A stretch of DNA of 64,000 nucleotides. It comes from JABDIP01 sp965250245 (GTDB taxonomy: Bacteria > Pseudomonadota > Alphaproteobacteria > DSM-16000 > Inquilinaceae). Below are positions 60,852 through 64,000 of this stretch, piece by piece. Positions within the stretch are counted from its first letter, which is position 1. The number at the start of each line of letters is the position of its first letter. The DNA lies in assembly GCA_965250245.1 (NCBI GenBank), contig OZ252296.1, positions 1,860,001-1,924,000 of the forward strand, given 5' to 3'. Both the position numbers and the translations under genes were made by a program. Below the pieces are notes generated by a model. The model ran no database searches. It was not told the DNA's origin and was given only the letters and a program-made list of their open reading frames with translations.

Positions 60852-61463
60852 TCAGCCGGAATCGCCGCTGAGATCGGCGATGCGCCCCTCCAGCCGGGTG
60901 ATCAGGCCGTCGAAGCCCTGGTCGTCCAGGATCGCGGTGTACTCCGAACGACGGGTCGCCAGCTCGCTGATCGAACCGTCGAGATAGACGTCGAAGATGC
61001 GCCAGTGCCCGGCATTCTGGCGCAGCAGGTAGTTCAGTGCGACGCGCTCGCCGGAGCCGGTGATGATGCGGCTCTGCACGATCGTCGAGCCGCGCGCGGC
61101 CTCTTCCTCGTCGCCGATCTCGAACCGCTCGCCGGAGAAGCCGTCGAACCGGTTCGCATAGGTGGCGATGCTGAACCGCGCGAAGGCGTCGGCGAGGCGG
61201 GCGCGCTGCTCCGTGGTCAGGCCGCGCCAATGGCTGCCGGCGGCGACCCGGGCCATGGTCGGGAAGGCGAAGACCTCGCCCAGCACCGGCTCCAGCTTCT
61301 CATAGCGGCCGGAGAACCCCAGCGTGTCGGCCTCCTGCATGACGCCCAGCAGGGTGTCGTTGAGCTGCTGCACGACGGCGGTCGGGCCGTCCTGGGCGGC
61401 GGCGGGCGCGGCGAGCCACAGGCCGGCCAGCAGCAGGCACAATCGGGCGATGCGATGTCGCAT
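60852..61463 (-). CDS. hpnM: MlaC/Ttg2D-family exported protein, HpnM-like, 203 aa
   Basis: Signal peptide residues 1-~25 (ARLCLLLAGLWLAAPAAA), then an MlaC/toluene-tolerance domain (TMARVAAGSHWRGLTTEQR, FARFSIATYANRFDGFSGE, WRIFDVYLDGSISELA, RRSEYTAIL). Such periplasmic proteins carry lipids between membranes. The divergent RND gene at 61574 is HpnN-like, which favours HpnM over MlaC. ATG 61463 is chosen over a longer frame to 61568. Confidence 0.78.
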   Translation of the reverse strand: MRHRIARLCLLLAGLWLAAPAAAQDGPTAVVQQLNDTLLGVMQEADTLGFSGRYEKLEPVLGEVFAFPTMARVAAGSHWRGLTTEQRARLADAFARFSIATYANRFDGFSGERFEIGDEEEAARGSTIVQSRIITGSGERVALNYLLRQNAGHWRIFDVYLDGSISELATRRSEYTAILDDQGFDGLITRLEGRIADLSGDSG

Positions 61464-61573
61464 GGTGTCGGTCCGTGGTTCCGGAACGGGGGCGTGGACG
61501 GGCATCCTAGGGTGCGCTTGCGGACAAATGAAGGCAGACTGAGGATGCCGTCGGCCGGGGAGTATCACCCGAG

Positions 61574-64000
61574 GTGACCGCGCCGGATACCGAAACGCCG
61601 AGCGGCCTTGCGCCGCGTATCGTCAAGCCCCTGGTCACCATCTCGGTGCGCTGGGCCTGGCTGGTGATCCTGGCGGCCGTCGCGCTGACCGTCGTGACCG
61701 GCCTGTACACGGCGCGCAACCTCACGATCAATTCCGACACCAGGGACATGATCGATTCCAGCGTGCCGTTCCGTCAGAACGACAACGCCTTCGACGCCGC
61801 CTTCCCGCAATTCGTCGATTTCATCCTGGTGGTCATCGACGGGCCCAGCTCGGAGCGGGTGGAGTTCGCCGCCCGCCGGCTGGAGCAGCGGCTGCTGGCC
61901 GAAGACGAGCTGTTCCAGTCGGTCTACCGGCCGGGGTCGGAACCGTTCTTCCAGCAGAACGGCCTGCTGTTCCTGAGTGTCGACGAGCTGACCGAGCTGG
62001 CCGACCGGCTGGCCGACGCCCAGCCCTTCCTCGGCGCCCTGGTCGAGGACCCGACCATGCGCGGCCTGTTCGGCATGCTGGAGCTGGCCCTGTCCCAGGA
62101 CGACCCGGCAGCGGCCCAGGCGGCGCTGCCGGTGCTGCGCGCCATGGCCGAGGTGGCCGAGGCGCAGCAGAGCCGCCGGCCACGCGACCTCTCCTGGCAG
62201 GGGTTGCTGGGCGGCGATGCGTTGGAGCAGGGGCGGGCGCTTTTGATCGTCCAGCCGGAGCTCGATTTCGGCTCGCTGAAGCCGGCCCAGGCGGCCATCG
62301 ACCGGCTGCGTTCGCTGGCGTCGCTGGTGCGCGCGGAATACCGGCCGATCGAGTTCCGCCTGACCGGGCCGGCGGCGTTGGACCAGGAGGAGTTGGAGAG
62401 CGCCGAGGTCGGTGGCCGGGAGGCCGGTATCCTGTCGTTGGTGCTGGTCTCGTTCCTGCTGACCATCGGCGTGCGCTCGGTTGTGCCGGTCATCGCCACC
62501 GCCGTGACGCTGGTGATGGGGCTGATCTGGACGGCAGCCTTCGCGACCCTGGCGATCGGCGCGCTCAACATCATCTCGGTCGCCTTCGCGGTGCTGTTCA
62601 TCGGGCTGGGTGTCGATTTCGGGATCCATTTCAGCCTGCGCTACCGGGAAGAGGCCGGCCGGGTCGACAATCGCCGGATGGCGCTGCCGATCGCCGGCGG
62701 GGCGATCGCCGGCGGGCTGGTCCTGAGCGCGGTCTCGGCCGCCGCCGGTTTCTACTCCTTCCTGCCGACCGATTACCGCGGGCTGGCCGAGCTCGGGCTG
62801 ATCGCCGGCAGCGGCATGTTCATCGCCCTGTTCGCCAACCTGACCGTGCTGCCGGCAATCCTCGCCGTGATCCCGATGCGGATCGCCCGGAAGGAAGAGG
62901 GGTCGACGCAGCGCGTGCTCATGCTCCAGTCGGGACTGTCGAAGGGCATTGTCCTGGGCGCGCTGGCGGTCGGTTTGGCGGCACTGGCGGCGTTGCCCTG
63001 GGCCCGGTTCGACTTCAATCCGCTGAACCTGAAGGACCCCGAGACCGAGTCGACGGCCACCTTCCTGGACCTCATCCGCGACCCGGACGTGCCGATCTAC
63101 ACCATCGACATCCTGGCGGAGGACCTGGCCGCGGCCGATGCCGCCGCGGCGTCGCTGGCCGGTGTGCCGGAGGTGGAGTCGGCGATCACCCTGTCCAGCT
63201 TCGTGCCCACGGACCAGGACGAGAAGCTGGCGGTCATCGACGATCTGGCGATCTTCATGGCGCCGGCGCTGGGCCGTCCGCGCTACACCCTGACCGGCCG
63301 CATGCAGCGCAGCGACGCGCTGGACGGGCTCGACCGCCAGCTCGCCATCGTCGCCGCGAAGAACCAGGGCGAATTGTCCGTGGCGGTCGCCCGGCTGCGC
63401 GCCAGCCTGGCGGCGATCGGCCAGGACGACGAGGCGCTGGCGTTCCTGGAGGGCCGGCTGCTGGTCAACCTGCCGGCCGCGATCGACCGGCTCGGCACCG
63501 CGCTGATGGCCGGGCCGGTGACCTTCGACGACCTGCCGGACGGCCTGCGAGAGCGCTGGCTCACCGCCGACGGCCGGGCCCGGGTCCAGGTGCTTCCGAC
63601 CGAGGCGATGGACGACAACGCGGCCCTGACGCGGTTCGTCGACGCGGTCATGGCGGTCATTCCCGATGCGACGGGAACGCCGGTGGTGATTTCAGAGGCG
63701 GGGAAGGCCGTGGTGTCCGCGTTCCTGCAGGCGACGGTCATCGCCCTGGTGCTGATCACCGCGATCCTGGCGGTGGTCCTGCGCAATGTCCGGGATGTGG
63801 CGCTGGTGCTTGGGCCGCTGGCCTTTGCCGCGGTGACGACGGTGGCCGTGGCGGTGGTGCTGAACCTGCCCTTCAACTTCGCCAACATCATCGCCCTGCC
63901 GCTGCTGCTCGGACTCGGCGTCAGTGCCGGCATCCATCTGGTGCTGCGCTGGCGCGAGGTCGGCGCGGCCCACCATGTCCTGGCCAGCAGCACGCCGCGC
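61574..64000 (+). CDS. hpnN: RND/MMPL-family transporter, HpnN-like (3' end outside window)
   Basis: GTG 61574 begins MTAPDTETPSGL after GAGG. A first helix (WAWLVILAAVALTVVTGLYT), then a large periplasmic loop (~60-270), a helical bundle with GREAGILSLVLVSFLLTIGV and VLFIGLGVDFGIHFSLRYREE, a second loop, and a second helical bundle at the window end. The open frame of 809 codons is cut by the right edge. HpnN moves hopanoids to the outer membrane; the divergent HpnM-like gene supports this. Confidence 0.82.
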   Translation, partial: MTAPDTETPSGLAPRIVKPLVTISVRWAWLVILAAVALTVVTGLYTARNLTINSDTRDMIDSSVPFRQNDNAFDAAFPQFVDFILVVIDGPSSERVEFAARRLEQRLLAEDELFQSVYRPGSEPFFQQNGLLFLSVDELTELADRLADAQPFLGALVEDPTMRGLFGMLELALSQDDPAAAQAALPVLRAMAEVAEAQQSRRPRDLSWQGLLGGDALEQGRALLIVQPELDFGSLKPAQAAIDRLRSLASLVRAEYRPIEFRLTGPAALDQEELESAEVGGREAGILSLVLVSFLLTIGVRSVVPVIATAVTLVMGLIWTAAFATLAIGALNIISVAFAVLFIGLGVDFGIHFSLRYREEAGRVDNRRMALPIAGGAIAGGLVLSAVSAAAGFYSFLPTDYRGLAELGLIAGSGMFIALFANLTVLPAILAVIPMRIARKEEGSTQRVLMLQSGLSKGIVLGALAVGLAALAALPWARFDFNPLNLKDPETESTATFLDLIRDPDVPIYTIDILAEDLAAADAAAASLAGVPEVESAITLSSFVPTDQDEKLAVIDDLAIFMAPALGRPRYTLTGRMQRSDALDGLDRQLAIVAAKNQGELSVAVARLRASLAAIGQDDEALAFLEGRLLVNLPAAIDRLGTALMAGPVTFDDLPDGLRERWLTADGRARVQVLPTEAMDDNAALTRFVDAVMAVIPDATGTPVVISEAGKAVVSAFLQATVIALVLITAILAVVLRNVRDVALVLGPLAFAAVTTVAVAVVLNLPFNFANIIALPLLLGLGVSAGIHLVLRWREVGAAHHVLASSTPR

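Noticed and set aside
1..64000. tRNA or rRNA genes
   Set aside because: No cloverleaf-like or rRNA-like segment was seen in the gaps; a covariance search would settle this.

Overview
The window is a compact, GC-rich stretch of chromosome, most likely from an alphaproteobacterium of the Rhodospirillales type. Three things point that way: a Thermus/alphaproteobacterial-type isocitrate dehydrogenase, an rpoH gene behind its own heat-shock promoter, and divergent hpnM/hpnN-like genes. The genus cannot be read from the sequence. There are about 65 genes on both strands. I saw no rRNA, tRNA, CRISPR array, transposase or integrase. Several families of palindromic intergenic repeats are scattered through the gaps.

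Layout. 1-1.4 kb: two paralogous small proteins of unknown family and a proline-rich repeat protein, closed by a terminator. 1.5-5.2 kb: an AhpD-like protein and the arsenite oxidase pair aioB-aioA. 5.4-9.6 kb: an HxlR regulator facing a glutathione S-transferase/NTF2-like/tautomerase run, an AraC-GyrI regulator and a YcaQ-type glycosylase. 9.8-14.3 kb: a cobalamin riboswitch driving a HupE/UreJ protein, a haloacid dehalogenase and a Kef K+ efflux pair. 14.5-21.2 kb: a sarcosine/dimethylglycine dehydrogenase-like flavoprotein, a TVP38/mercuric reductase-like/cupredoxin-like cluster and a LysR regulator. 21.6-25.4 kb: Dabb, SRPBCC and histone H1-like genes, a MITE-like element, and an ArsR-AHSA1-DUF899 operon. 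25.5-37.8 kb: LysR, a coiled-coil protein, isocitrate dehydrogenase, NhaA, dienelactone hydrolase, cytochrome b561, a CASTOR/POLLUX-like channel, rpoH, a TSUP permease, a metzincin-like protein and a methyltransferase.

38.4-42.5 kb is the most unusual region. Four tightly packed minus-strand genes encode a membrane-anchored small protein, a helical-repeat protein, a TPR-CHAT cysteine protease-like protein and a small protein resembling EACC1. The block lies between two ~150-bp direct repeats of the 3' end of a GntR/FCD regulator gene. One repeat is inside the intact regulator and the other is a degenerate relic. This looks like an inserted conflict or programmed-response cassette.

43-51 kb is a peptide-type ABC importer operon (two ATPases, a binding protein, two permeases) with a translationally coupled amidase, facing the GntR gene. 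51-57 kb holds a membrane class III cyclase, an AhpD-like protein, a YghU-type GST, a lipoprotein cytochrome c, a 408-residue protein of unknown function and two tandem paralogous membrane-anchored beta-rich proteins. 57-60 kb carries a urate/xanthine-type permease divergent from urate hydroxylase puuD. 60-64 kb carries an ispA-like prenyl synthase and the hpnM/hpnN-like pair, the last gene running off the right edge.
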